From assembly GCF_016864555.1 (NCBI RefSeq), contig NZ_CP044011.1:973001-1037000 (forward strand): a stretch of DNA of 64,000 nucleotides, given 5' to 3'. The notes under the pieces are model-generated. The model saw nothing but the letters and a program-made list of their open reading frames with translations. It did not search any database and was not told where the DNA came from. Of this stretch, positions 26,958 to 35,449 are shown in pieces. The translations under genes and the position numbers were made by a program. Source of the stretch: Sinorhizobium sp. BG8 (GTDB taxonomy: Bacteria > Pseudomonadota > Alphaproteobacteria > Rhizobiales > Rhizobiaceae). How positions within the stretch are numbered: position 1 is the first letter of the stretch; the number at the start of each line of letters is the position of its first letter.

Positions 26958-27983
26958 ATGAATGAGGATGTGCCCGAGATCCAAACAGCGGACGACAACA
27001 TCCTCCTAAAGATCCCGAAGCCGCGACTTCCGGACTCTCTGGATGAAATTCTCAGGCCAAAAACGCAGATTGCGCACCGCTACAGTGTAAGTGCGAACAT
27101 CGATGAAGCGCGCATAGCGGCTTTCTTCCAGGCAATCGATGCAGTGGCAAAGAAGAGCGGCGCTACCGAATGCGTGAATTTTTCCGTCGACGTGCTCTAC
27201 GATGACGGATCCAGCAAGTCATTTCGAAGTGTCGATGCCCTCTTGCTGAACAGTCACACCGTGCATGCGACCTCGATTTCGGCAGTGCTTCGCCTCACCT
27301 ATCTCGTGAAGTTTGCGGGACGCGACCTCGCGACAGAGCAGGACATAAACGTCTACGTGACGTCGAATCGCAGCGGAGTACAATGGCTGCGCGGGAGTAC
27401 ATCGTCCGAGCCCAATCTGGTCATTTCGGTCTCCACGACGCGCCTTCCGTGGGCCGAGGGGATCATCCGCAGGTTTTCACGCCACGTGAGAAACGAGTTC
27501 GGCACAGTTGGCAGGCTCTCGAAAGCCATTTCTTCACTTTACTTCAGACGGCCGACAAGCTTCCTCATTCACGGACTGGCCGTTGCGGTCCTCGCGCTTT
27601 TCTCGGTCTTCTACCTCGATGATTGTCTGGAGCAGGTGCTGCGAATTCGATCGGCCGAGGGCGAGATTTCCCGCATTGCCCCGATTTCGAGCCTCAGTGA
27701 CAAGGCATCGGTATTGATGGATCTGGTCAGAACCGATCCGCTCTCGCTCGTCGATCCTCGTCTGTTCCTGAAATACCTCTTCTACTCGCTGACGGTGCTC
27801 ATCGTCTTCTTCATTCTGCCGGTAGCCTATGCCGATTTCAGCGCGCGCAGCTACGTTTCCATCGGCAAGGTGTCCGAGCATCGCAACCGTAAGGCATCCA
27901 GAAGCCTCAACTCCATTATGCTTTGCGTCATCGGCTGTGCGGTTCTTTTGCTTGCCGCAAGCCTGACCATCAGCCGGTTCTGA
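26958..27983 (+). CDS. Orphan membrane protein of unknown function
   Basis: 341 residues, no family recognised. The soluble N-terminal 200 residues contain two stretches of alternating beta character (about 70-120 and 130-160). They are followed by membrane helices at about 202-220, 271-291 and 319-337. GAGGGG lies 11 bp before the ATG at 26958; a TTG at 26949 is less likely. About 180 bp of AT-rich DNA precede it, unlike the rest of the window, and it has no operon partner. This could mark a recently gained gene, but its own codon use is not strikingly different. Confidence 0.6.
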   Translation: MNEDVPEIQTADDNILLKIPKPRLPDSLDEILRPKTQIAHRYSVSANIDEARIAAFFQAIDAVAKKSGATECVNFSVDVLYDDGSSKSFRSVDALLLNSHTVHATSISAVLRLTYLVKFAGRDLATEQDINVYVTSNRSGVQWLRGSTSSEPNLVISVSTTRLPWAEGIIRRFSRHVRNEFGTVGRLSKAISSLYFRRPTSFLIHGLAVAVLALFSVFYLDDCLEQVLRIRSAEGEISRIAPISSLSDKASVLMDLVRTDPLSLVDPRLFLKYLFYSLTVLIVFFILPVAYADFSARSYVSIGKVSEHRNRKASRSLNSIMLCVIGCAVLLLAASLTISRF

Positions 27984-27985
27984 CA

Positions 27986-28020
27986 AAAAGGCCCCCGAAT
28001 CCGATGGATTCGAGGGGCTC
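27986..28020 (-). terminator. Rho-independent terminator of pheST
   Basis: On the minus strand a hairpin (AGCCCCTCGAATCC / GGATTCGGGGGC with one bulged base, loop ATC) is followed by CTTTTT at 27991-27986. It lies 75 bp after the pheT stop and also between pheT and the convergent orphan membrane gene. Confidence 0.8.
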
Positions 28021-28095
28021 GTATGCCGATAGCTGGGAGATGGCCGGGGCGCCCCATTCGAAGAACTGAACGCCGTCCTCGCGTCAGGGCTCTGT

Positions 28096-30521
28096 TTATC
28101 CCCTGAGCACACCGCCAGTCGTTTTTGCGACGTTCGCGATGATCTTGGCCGTGAGAGCCTCGAAATCCTCGTCCGTCAGCGTACGTTCCGCCGGCTGGAT
28201 CACGACTTCGATCGCGATCGATTTCTTTCCCTCGCCGAGCGCTGCGCCCTCGAACACATCGAAGACGTTTACTGCGGTTACGAGCTTGCGATCGGCCCCC
28301 GAAGCGGCGCGAAGGATTGCGCCCGCTTCCACCGTCTTGTCGACGACGAAGGCGAAGTCGCGCTTCACGGCCTGAAGGGGGAAAGCTCGAGCGCCGGCTT
28401 GGTACGGGTGGCCTTCCTCTTCGGCTCGGACATGGCGTCGATGTAGATCTCGAAGCCGCAGAGTGCACCCGAGACGTCGAGCGCCTCGAGGGTCTTCGGA
28501 TGGAATTCGCCGAAGTAGCCAAGCACCACCTTCGGCCCCATCTTTATCGTGCCCGACCGGCCGGGATGGTACCAGGCCGGACCGCCGCGCTCGATCTGGA
28601 CATTGCCCATCGGCAGGCCGCAGGCCTCGAGAACGGCCAGTGCGTCGGCCTTGGCATCATAGACGTCGACCGGCTTGCCGCCGCCCTTGGCCGCGTTCGA
28701 CCACATGCGTGCAGCCCCTGCGAGCGAGGCCGTGCCGCGACGCACGCCACCGGCAACCCGGCGCTGGCCTTCCGGCCGATCGTTCTCGTAGGTTCCGGAG
28801 ACTTCGAAGATCGCAACGTCGCCATAGCCCTTGTCGGCATTGCGCTGCGCCGCAGTCAGGAGCCCGGGAAGCAGGGACGGACGCATGTCCGACATGTCGG
28901 CAGCGATTGGATTGGACAAGGCAAGCTCGGGCGCTCCGCCACCGAACAGGATGGCATGCGCCTTCGGAATGAACGACCAGGTGACGGCCTCCATCATTCC
29001 GCGCGAAGCAAGTGCGCGCTTTGCGGTCCGCGAGCGTATCTGCAGCGTGGTCAGGATCTTGCAATTGACGCTTGTATGGTTCGGCAGAGGCTCGGCACGG
29101 ATCTGGTCCACGCCGTGGATGCGCATCACCTCTTCCACCAGGTCGGCCTTGCCGTCTACGTCGGGACGCCAGGACGGTACGGAAACCGAGATGCGTTCGC
29201 CGTTGCCGGATACGCCGAACCCCAGCCTGGTCAGGATATCGCGGCTTTCCTCGGCCGAAACCTCGAGGCCGGTGAGGCGCTTGACTTCGGAGAGCGGGAA
29301 ATCGACGACCTTTGCAGTGTGGCCCTTGTAGCCAACGACATTGGCCTTGCCGGCAATGCCGCCGCAAAGCTGCAGCACCAGTTCCGTGGTGCGCTCCAGC
29401 CCGGGCACCATGTATTCCGGATCCACGCCACGCTCGAAGCGGTAGCGCGCATCTGTGATGATGCCCAGCGTGCGTCCGGTCTTGGCAATGTTCATCGGGT
29501 CCCAGAGCGCGGACTCGATCAGCACGTCGACTGTATTCTCGTCGCATCCGGAATGTTCGCCACCCATCACGCCGCCGATCGATTCGATCCCGTCCTCGTC
29601 AGAGATGACGACGTTGTTCGGGGCGAGCGTATATTCGCGCTGGTCGAGTGCGAGCACTGTCTCGCCTTCCTTCGCGCGACGGACCGTCAGGTTGCCCGTA
29701 ACCTTGGCGGCATCGAACACATGCATCGGCCGGCCCTGGTCGAAGGTCATGTAGTTGGTGATGTCGACCAGAGCATTGATCGGACGGAGGCCGATCGCCA
29801 GCAGACGCCGCTGCATCCAGGCCGGGCTCGGTCCGTTCTTCACGCCACGCACGATGCGCAGAGCGAAGCCGGGGCAAAGGTGGGTGTCCTCGCCGAGTTC
29901 GAGGGAAACCCGCACGGGCGTCTCCCCCTCGACCTTGAAGGACGGCGCCCGGACATCCTTCAGGGTGCCGAGGCCGGAGGCTGCGAGGTCACGCGCAATT
30001 CCGTGCACACTGGTGCAATCGGGCCGGTTCGGTGTGAGATTGATCTCGATGACCGGATCGTCGAGGCCCGCATAGGAGGCAAAGCTGGTGCCGATCGGGG
30101 CGTCCGCGGGCAGATCGATGATGCCGTCGTGGTTATCCGACATCTCGAGTTCTTTTTCGGAACACATCATGCCGCGGCTTTCGACCCCGCGGATGTTGCC
30201 GACCGAAAGCGTCACGTCGATGCCCGGCACGTAGGTGCCGGGTGCTGCGAAGGCGCCGACGAGGCCTGCACGCGCATTCGGCGCACCGCAAACCACCTGC
30301 ACCGGCGCGCCCGTGCCGGTATCAACCATCAGCACGCGCAGCTTATCGGCGTTCGGGTGCTGTTCGGCCGAAACCACCTTGGCGATCACGAAGGGTCGGA
30401 ATGATGCCTTGTCGTCGACATCCTCGACCTCGAGCCCGATCGCAGTGAGGCGTTCGCATATCTGTTCGAGCGAGGCGTCCGTTTCCAGATGCTCTTTGAG
30501 CCAGGAGAGGGTGAATTTCAT
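28096..30521 (-). pseudogene. pheT: Phenylalanyl-tRNA synthetase beta subunit, frame broken near the C-terminus
   Basis: The first frame (30521 to 28365, 718 residues) holds the EMAP/tRNA-binding domain, B3/B4 editing, B5 and the catalytic-like core, and ends prematurely LSPFRP. The next frame starts at 28368 (GTG) with [18 protein letters not shown] and ends GGVLRG, which is the FDX-ACB anticodon-binding domain. One missing base near 28370-28380 (TTC(C)AGGCC or a neighbouring run) would restore [13 protein letters not shown] and an 808-residue protein of normal length. PheT is essential, so a sequence error is far more likely than a true break. Partner of pheS, 23 bp upstream. Confidence 0.92.
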
Positions 30522-30544
30522 GATTTTTTCCTTAGGCGCTCAAC

Positions 30545-31630
30545 TCAGGCACTCAGACCGCCGAACAGCGTCGGCATGTCCAGTGGACGGAAACCGTAGT
30601 GGCTCATCCAGCGCACGTCGGCGTTGAAGAAGTCGCGCAGGTCCGGCATGCCGTATTTCAGCATGGCGATACGGTCGAGACCCATTCCCCAGGCAAAGCC
30701 CTGATACTCGTCGGGATCGAGCCCGCCGGCCTTGAGCACGTTGGGATGCACCATGCCGCAGCCGAGGATTTCCATCCAGTCGGTTCCCTCGCCGAACTTG
30801 ACGATCGGGCCTGAAGAGCGATCGCACTGGATGTCGACCTCGAAGGACGGCTCGGTGAAGGGGAAGAAGGACGGGCGGAAACGCATCGTCACGCTGTCCA
30901 CCTCGAAGAAGGCCTTGCAGAACTCCTCCAGCACCCAGCGCATGTTGGCGACATTCGCCGCCTTGTCCACCACCAGACCCTCGACCTGGTGGAACATCGG
31001 CGAGTGCGTCGCGTCAGAGTCCTGGCGATAGGTCTTGCCGGGGATGATGATGCGGATCGGCGGCTTCTGCGCTTCCATCGTGCGCACCTGCACCGGGGAG
31101 GTATGGGTGCGCAACACCCTGCGCTCGCCGTTCGCATCGGGCGGGAAGAAGAACGTGTCGTGCATCTCGCGGGCTGGGTGACCCTCGGGGAAGTTCAGCG
31201 CGGTGAAGTTGTAGTAGTCCGTCTCGATGTCCGGGCCTTCGGCGATCGCAAACCCCATGTCGGCGAAGATCGCGGTGATCTCGTCGACGATCTGGCTGAT
31301 CGGGTGGATGCGCCCGCGCTCGGCGGGGGAGGAACGAACCGGCAGGCTGATGTCCACCGTTTCGGCAGCGAGACGCGCTGCGATTGCGGCGTCCTTCAAT
31401 GCGCTCTTGCGGGACGCGATCGCCTCGGTCAGTTCGTTCTTCAGGGCATTGATCGCGGCTCCACGGGTCTGGCGCTCTTCCGGCGACATCGAACCAAGCG
31501 TCTTCAGGAGTTCGGAGACCGAACCCTTCTTGCCCAGAGCGGCGACGCGGAGCGCCTCGATGCCCGCCTCATCTTCAGCGGTGGCAACGTCGGCAAGCAG
31601 TGTCTGTTTGAGGGAGTCGAGATCGGACAT
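30545..31630 (-). CDS. pheS: Phenylalanyl-tRNA synthetase alpha subunit
   Basis: 361 residues: an N-terminal coiled coil (about 1-90) and the class II catalytic core with motif 2 ([21 protein letters not shown]) and motif 3 ([21 protein letters not shown]). The heterotetramer with PheT charges tRNA-Phe in the cytoplasm. A terminator hairpin sits 20 bp before the ATG on the same strand, so transcription comes from read-through or a promoter inside the short gap. Confidence 0.96.
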   Translation of the reverse strand: MSDLDSLKQTLLADVATAEDEAGIEALRVAALGKKGSVSELLKTLGSMSPEERQTRGAAINALKNELTEAIASRKSALKDAAIAARLAAETVDISLPVRSSPAERGRIHPISQIVDEITAIFADMGFAIAEGPDIETDYYNFTALNFPEGHPAREMHDTFFFPPDANGERRVLRTHTSPVQVRTMEAQKPPIRIIIPGKTYRQDSDATHSPMFHQVEGLVVDKAANVANMRWVLEEFCKAFFEVDSVTMRFRPSFFPFTEPSFEVDIQCDRSSGPIVKFGEGTDWMEILGCGMVHPNVLKAGGLDPDEYQGFAWGMGLDRIAMLKYGMPDLRDFFNADVRWMSHYGFRPLDMPTLFGGLSA

Positions 31631-31649
31631 CGGTCAAAATCCATTCGGA

Positions 31650-31687
31650 AAAAGAAAAAACCCGCGCTAGCCCTGCCAGCGCGGGTT
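31650..31687 (-). terminator. Intrinsic terminator between rplT and pheS
   Basis: On the minus strand AACCCGCGCT, a nine-base loop and AGCGCGGGTT are followed by TTTTTTCTTT. This is the best terminator in the window. It divides the ribosomal-protein unit from pheST, 39 bp after the rplT stop. Partial read-through or attenuation is possible but no Phe-rich leader peptide fits in the space. Confidence 0.88.
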
Positions 31688-31726
31688 TCCCAACTTGAAG
31701 TGTCAAAGGCTTGGGAAGCGCTGGTC

Positions 31727-32131
31727 TTAACGAACCGCGCTTTCAAACTCGTTTGCCGTACCGGCTTCCTTGAGGTAGGCGAGTGCCTTCTTCGCGGCTT
31801 CGACGAGAACGCCGAATGCCGGTGCGTCATGGATAGCCATATCGGACAGAACCTTGCGGTCCACTTCGATGCCGGCCTTGTTCAGGCCGTCGATGAAGCG
31901 GCCATAGGTCAGGCCGTGCTCGCGGACGGCAGCGTTGATGCGCTGGATCCAGAGCGCGCGGAAATTGCGCTTGTTGACCTTGCGGTCGCGGTAGGCGTAC
32001 TGCTTCGAACGGTCAACCGCTGCCTTGGCGGCGCGGATGGTGTTCTTGCGGCGGCCGTAGAAACCCTTGGCTGCCTTGAGTGTCTTCTTGTGCTTGGCGT
32101 GGGCGGTAACGCCGCGTTTTACACGTGCCAT
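31727..32131 (-). CDS. rplT: 50S ribosomal protein L20
   Basis: 134 residues, the exact usual length in alphaproteobacteria, starting [23 protein letters not shown]. It is Lys/Arg-rich and binds 23S rRNA early in 50S assembly. A GGAGAT-like site precedes the ATG. It lies 39 bp downstream of rpmI in the conserved infC-rpmI-rplT order. Confidence 0.97.
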   Translation of the reverse strand: MARVKRGVTAHAKHKKTLKAAKGFYGRRKNTIRAAKAAVDRSKQYAYRDRKVNKRNFRALWIQRINAAVREHGLTYGRFIDGLNKAGIEVDRKVLSDMAIHDAPAFGVLVEAAKKALAYLKEAGTANEFESAVR

Positions 32132-32170
32132 GTCATGATCTCCTTAACGTGTCCAAAATGCCTGAAAGTC

Positions 32171-32374
32171 TCAGAGACCGTTCGGCAGGTAGTTCTTGAT
32201 GACTTTCTTGCCATCGGGCTCGGCGAGCACCATGGTGCCGCGCGCGTCGCGGATGAACTTGTTGGACCGCTTGATCATGCCGTGGCGCTTGCCTGCGGCA
32301 GCCGCTACGACCTTGCCGGTTGCGGTGATCTTGAACCGCTTCTTGGCAGACGATTTCGTCTTCATCTTGGGCAT
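32171..32374 (-). CDS. rpmI: 50S ribosomal protein L35
   Basis: 67 residues starting [22 protein letters not shown], typical of L35. The 25-residue extension to 32449 is a shadow. It forms a pair with rplT. A terminator separates it from infC, so unlike in enterics it probably has its own promoter in 32375-32540. Confidence 0.96.
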   Translation of the reverse strand: MPKMKTKSSAKKRFKITATGKVVAAAAGKRHGMIKRSNKFIRDARGTMVLAEPDGKKVIKNYLPNGL

Positions 32375-32540
32375 TTTGCTACTCCATTCTTCTTGAATTC
32401 GAGACGGGCTGACGAGGCACGTCTCCAGCGTAAAGAACGGCCACGGCATGCCCTGCCGGACCGTTCGGACGGGGGCTTGTAACCGAAGTCCCCGGAAAGA
32501 GCAACCGGAATCATGAACCCGGTGCCCGGCATTGCCCTGA

Positions 32541-32569
32541 AACGCAAAAGCCGCCCCATATGAGGCGGC
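32541..32569 (-). terminator. Intrinsic terminator of infC
   Basis: On the minus strand GCCGCC, loop TCATATGG, GGCGGC (32569-32550) is followed by TTTTGCGTTT. It begins 28 bp after the infC stop and makes infC monocistronic or mostly so. Confidence 0.78.
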
Positions 32570-32596
32570 CTGAACGTCCGGATCGGCTCTTGTCGG

Positions 32597-33133
32597 TTAC
32601 TTCGGTGCCAGAACCATCATCATCTGCCGGCCCTCGAGCTTCGGCTCGGCTTCGACCTTGGCGATGGCAACGGTATCTTCCTTGACCTGCATCAGCAGCT
32701 TCATTCCGAGTTCCTGGTGGGCCATTTCGCGGCCGCGGAACTTCAGCGTCACCTTCACCTTGTCGCCTTCGTCGAAGAAGCGGTTCATCGCCTTCATCTT
32801 CACATCATAGTCATGGGTGTCGATGTTGGGACGCATCTTGATCTCTTTGATCTCGACGATTTTCTGCTTCTTGCGCGCTTCGGCCGCCTTCTTCTGGTTG
32901 GCGTACTTCAGCTTGCCCAGATCCAGGATCTTGCAGACCGGGGGCTCGGAATTCGGCGAGATCTCCACGAGATCCAGGCCGGCTTCCTCGGCCATGCGAA
33001 GTGCCTGATCGGTGGGGACTATGCCGTGGTTGGTGCCTTCGGCATCGATGAGCTGAATCCGGGGTATCCGGATTTCCTTGTTGGAACGCGGGCCGTCCTT
33101 GACGGGGGCCTCCGTTTTGAAGGGTCTGCGAAT
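32597..33133 (-). CDS. infC: Translation initiation factor IF-3 with AUU start codon
   Basis: Ordinary ATG-based reading gives only 132 residues from 32995, which cuts off the N-terminal domain. In the same frame the coding sequence continues upstream to ATT at 33133, giving 178 residues that begin (M)[20 protein letters not shown], the normal rhizobial IF-3 N-terminus. GAGGAGAG lies 7 bp before this ATT. A rare AUU start is the known basis of IF-3 autoregulation, because IF-3 itself discriminates against non-AUG starts. The C-terminal domain ends [12 protein letters not shown]. It binds the 30S subunit and controls start-site fidelity. Confidence 0.93.
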   Translation of the reverse strand: MRRPFKTEAPVKDGPRSNKEIRIPRIQLIDAEGTNHGIVPTDQALRMAEEAGLDLVEISPNSEPPVCKILDLGKLKYANQKKAAEARKKQKIVEIKEIKMRPNIDTHDYDVKMKAMNRFFDEGDKVKVTLKFRGREMAHQELGMKLLMQVKEDTVAIAKVEAEPKLEGRQMMMVLAPK

Positions 33134-33140
33134 GGTCGTA

Positions 33141-33148
33141 CTCTCCTC
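33141..33148 (-). promoter_or_regulatory. Ribosome binding site deciding the infC AUU start
   Basis: GAGGAGAG on the minus strand, 7 bp upstream of ATT at 33133-33131. There is no in-frame ATG, GTG or TTG at a suitable distance. Confidence 0.85.
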
Positions 33149-33381
33149 GAATCGTTAAAGGTAGGGATGTCTTTGCGCTTGGCGATCCCCCGCTGAGCCG
33201 CAAACCACGGCGTCGAGCGGCAATGTGTAGATTGCCTCGGCCCTGTCAATAGCATGGCTCGCGGAAAAAATCACCATCTGTCCCGTTTTGCGCGAATCTG
33301 GTCTAGGACAGCAGCAGAAACGGGGCCAATCGACGAATGTCGGCCCTTGCGAGCCATTCTTATATGGAGAGGAGCACGGCG

Positions 33382-34206
33382 ATGAACAAGGACGATCCGG
33401 CAGAAAGCGGCATCGAACGTCTCATGGTCGGAGAGGGTGCCGCCGAGCGCGCCATAGCCATGCGGATCGATCGGCCAGGATCCGAAAACCGCTTGCCACA
33501 TGTCGTGTGGCTCGGGGGATACCGCTCCGACATGACCGGGACGAAGGCGGCGGAACTGGCACGGCGTGCGGTCGAGCTCGGTACCGGCTGCATCCGGTTC
33601 GACTATTCGGGGCACGGCGCCTCGGGCGGCCAGTTCGTCGAGGGCACGATCTCGCGCTGGCTCGAGGAGGCGCTGGCCGTGATGGATCATGCCCGCTCGA
33701 CGCTCGGTACGCAGCGGATGCTGCTGGTTGGTTCGTCGATGGGCGGTTGGATCGCCCTTCGTGCAATCGAGGAACTGCGCAAGCGCGGCGAGGGAGGTCG
33801 CGTGGGGGCGATGGTTCTCATCGCACCCGCCCCGGATTTCACGTCCGAACTCGTGGAGCCAAATCTCACCGATGCGGAACGGAACTCGCTCGCGGAACGG
33901 GGCTTCTTCGAGGAGCCGACGCCCTACGGACCGGATGCAAACATCTATACCCGCGCGCTGATCGAGGATGGGCGCGCCAACCGCGTGCTCGAAGGCCTGA
34001 TCGACACCGGATGCCCTGTTCACATCCTGCAGGGCATGAATGATCCCGATGTACCCTTCACCCATGCCGTGAGGCTGATGGAACACCTCGCAGGCGACGA
34101 TGCTGTGCTGACATTGATCCGCGACGGCGACCATCGTCTCTCGCGTCCCCAGGACATCGCGAAGATGCTGGAGACGGTTTCGTCGCTGGCAACCGCCGTA
34201 TCCTGA
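33382..34206 (+). CDS. Alpha/beta hydrolase
   Basis: 274 residues. The nucleophile elbow GSSMGG has Ser119 as nucleophile, the oxyanion region is WLGGYRSDM, an acid probably lies in GMNDPDVPF, and His251 is in DGDHRLS. The pattern is that of small esterase/carboxylesterase-like hydrolases common in alphaproteobacteria. The start at 33382 follows GGAGAGGAG; in-frame ATGs at 33337 and 33364 are worse placed. It is divergent from infC. The substrate is unknown. Confidence 0.8.
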   Translation: MNKDDPAESGIERLMVGEGAAERAIAMRIDRPGSENRLPHVVWLGGYRSDMTGTKAAELARRAVELGTGCIRFDYSGHGASGGQFVEGTISRWLEEALAVMDHARSTLGTQRMLLVGSSMGGWIALRAIEELRKRGEGGRVGAMVLIAPAPDFTSELVEPNLTDAERNSLAERGFFEEPTPYGPDANIYTRALIEDGRANRVLEGLIDTGCPVHILQGMNDPDVPFTHAVRLMEHLAGDDAVLTLIRDGDHRLSRPQDIAKMLETVSSLATAVS

Positions 34207-34246
34207 GGCTTTGAGGGCCGTTCAAATGAGCGGCCCCGGCCCCATC

Positions 34247-34317
34247 TTAACCATAATTCACGGTCGCGAATTATGATTATTGACTCGTTGCCCGCTTAAA
34301 TCTTAACTTTTTGTTAA
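34247..34317 (+). promoter_or_regulatory. Candidate CtrA-binding sites upstream of the transglutaminase-like peptidase
   Basis: TTAACCAT, the classic CtrA half-site, is at 34247-34254. A full TTAA-N7-TTAA site is at 34303-34317, the second part overlapping the region just before the ribosome site of the gene at 34336. Both lie in the only promoter region of that gene. CtrA is the cell-cycle master regulator of alphaproteobacteria; binding is inferred. Confidence 0.6.
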
Positions 34318-34335
34318 GGATTCAGGGGACGTTTC

Positions 34336-34953
34336 ATGGCGCGGATGACAGGTGCGAAAGCTTTGATGGTGGCTGTTGCCGCCATGTTCGTATCCACTTC
34401 CGCTGCAACGCCGGCACCGGCATCGGCTCTGTCGATGCGCACCGGCAGCATCACGTCCCAGCCGATCGGGCACTACGAGTTCTGCCGTACCCATCGCGAC
34501 GAGTGCCAGGCGGGTCCGCGTGGAGTGCAGCCCGCCAAGGTCACCGAATTCGGCTGGAGCGTCGTTCGCGAGATCAATGCGAGCGTCAATCGCGAGATCA
34601 CCCCAATGACGGACAAGGAGCTTTTCGGCAAGGATGAGTTCTGGGCCTATCCCGAGGGCGCCGGCGATTGCGAGGACTATGTCCTGCTGAAGCGCAGGAT
34701 GCTGATGGAACGCGGCTTCGCCGCGGCAGATCTGCTGATCACCGTCGTTCGCAAGCCCGACGGGGAAGGCCACGCCGTTCTCACCGTCCGCAGCACGGAT
34801 GGCGATTTCATCCTGGACAACCTGAACAGCGACGTGAAGCTCTGGACGAAGACACCCTACCGCTACCTGAAGCGGCAGTCCTCCTTCCACGCCGGGCGCT
34901 GGGTTTCGATCGAGAACGGCGATGCCGTCATGGTCTCTTCGGTCGGCAACTGA
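34336..34953 (+). CDS. Transglutaminase-like cysteine peptidase (BTLCP family)
   Basis: 205 residues with a Sec signal peptide (cleavage near ASA, residue 31). The mature domain carries the triad Cys112 (GDCEDY), His146 (GEGHAVL) and Asp161 (LDNLN). This is the bacterial transglutaminase-like cysteine proteinase family; relatives such as LapG act in the periplasm on surface adhesins, but here no LapD-type partner or large adhesin is adjacent. AGGGGAC precedes the ATG. Two candidate CtrA sites upstream suggest cell-cycle control. Confidence 0.85.
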   Translation: MARMTGAKALMVAVAAMFVSTSAATPAPASALSMRTGSITSQPIGHYEFCRTHRDECQAGPRGVQPAKVTEFGWSVVREINASVNREITPMTDKELFGKDEFWAYPEGAGDCEDYVLLKRRMLMERGFAAADLLITVVRKPDGEGHAVLTVRSTDGDFILDNLNSDVKLWTKTPYRYLKRQSSFHAGRWVSIENGDAVMVSSVGN

Positions 34954-34979
34954 CGCAGACTGCTTTCTCGTTGATCTTC

Positions 34980-35009
34980 CGGCCGCCTCACTGGGCGGCC
35001 GTTTCATTT
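34980..35009 (+). terminator. Rho-independent terminator
   Basis: CGGCCGCC (34980-34987) pairs with GGCGGCCG (34994-35001), followed by TTTCATTT. It ends the transglutaminase-like peptidase gene 27 bp after its stop. Confidence 0.82.
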
Positions 35010-35037
35010 GTGATGCCGCCGCCAGGGCCCTGGCGCG

Positions 35038-35301
35038 TCAGTAGAGCCCCACCAGCCCCTCCGCAGTGGTGCCCGTCTCGAGCACGCGGCTTGCCCTCAG
35101 CGGCACGATCGCACCCGCCACGAGGTTCACGAAGGAGACGGCGTCTCCCGAGAGCATGACGACGGATAGGTCGCCGCCCCTGCCGATGTAGAGCGCGCGC
35201 GTTGCGGCAGGCAAGTCGGTCCCGTCATCGGGAGTGATGGCGAAGGCATGCGTAGCGGGCGCATCAAACGATGCATTGTATCCGGAAAAGAAATCGGTCA
35301 T
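35038..35301 (-). CDS. Spike base protein-like, RCAP_rcc01079 family
   Basis: 87 residues starting MTDFFSGYNASFDAPATHAFAI, followed by TRALYIGRGGDLSV, VSFVNLVAGAIVPLRASRV and a terminal TTAEGLVGLY. This is the pattern of the small gene-transfer-agent spike base family named after Rhodobacter capsulatus rcc01079. Only the part after Met at 35301 is credible; the longer frame is shadow of the xseA leader. No other phage or GTA gene is nearby, so it is an orphan. It is divergent from xseA, 148 bp away. Confidence 0.7.
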   Translation of the reverse strand: MTDFFSGYNASFDAPATHAFAITPDDGTDLPAATRALYIGRGGDLSVVMLSGDAVSFVNLVAGAIVPLRASRVLETGTTAEGLVGLY

Positions 35302-35449
35302 GGCGCTGTCCTTTCGAATGAAAACGCGCCCATTCTGCCGTGAGCCGGACCGGCGGGGATATTTGCGGCGCGGATATTCTCCCGCAGGAATGCGGGGGAA
35401 ACGGACCAGCCGCGGTGCCAACGCAAAGAATCTGCGATAGAAATCGCGA

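Noticed and set aside
28317-30404. A 695-residue open frame antisense to pheT
   Set aside because: Third-position GC bias keeps the frame open; pheT fills the same DNA with a recognised protein.
31631-31726. Phe-leader attenuator for pheST
   Set aside because: The hairpin and T run fit a terminator, but no Phe-rich leader peptide can be placed between rplT and the hairpin.
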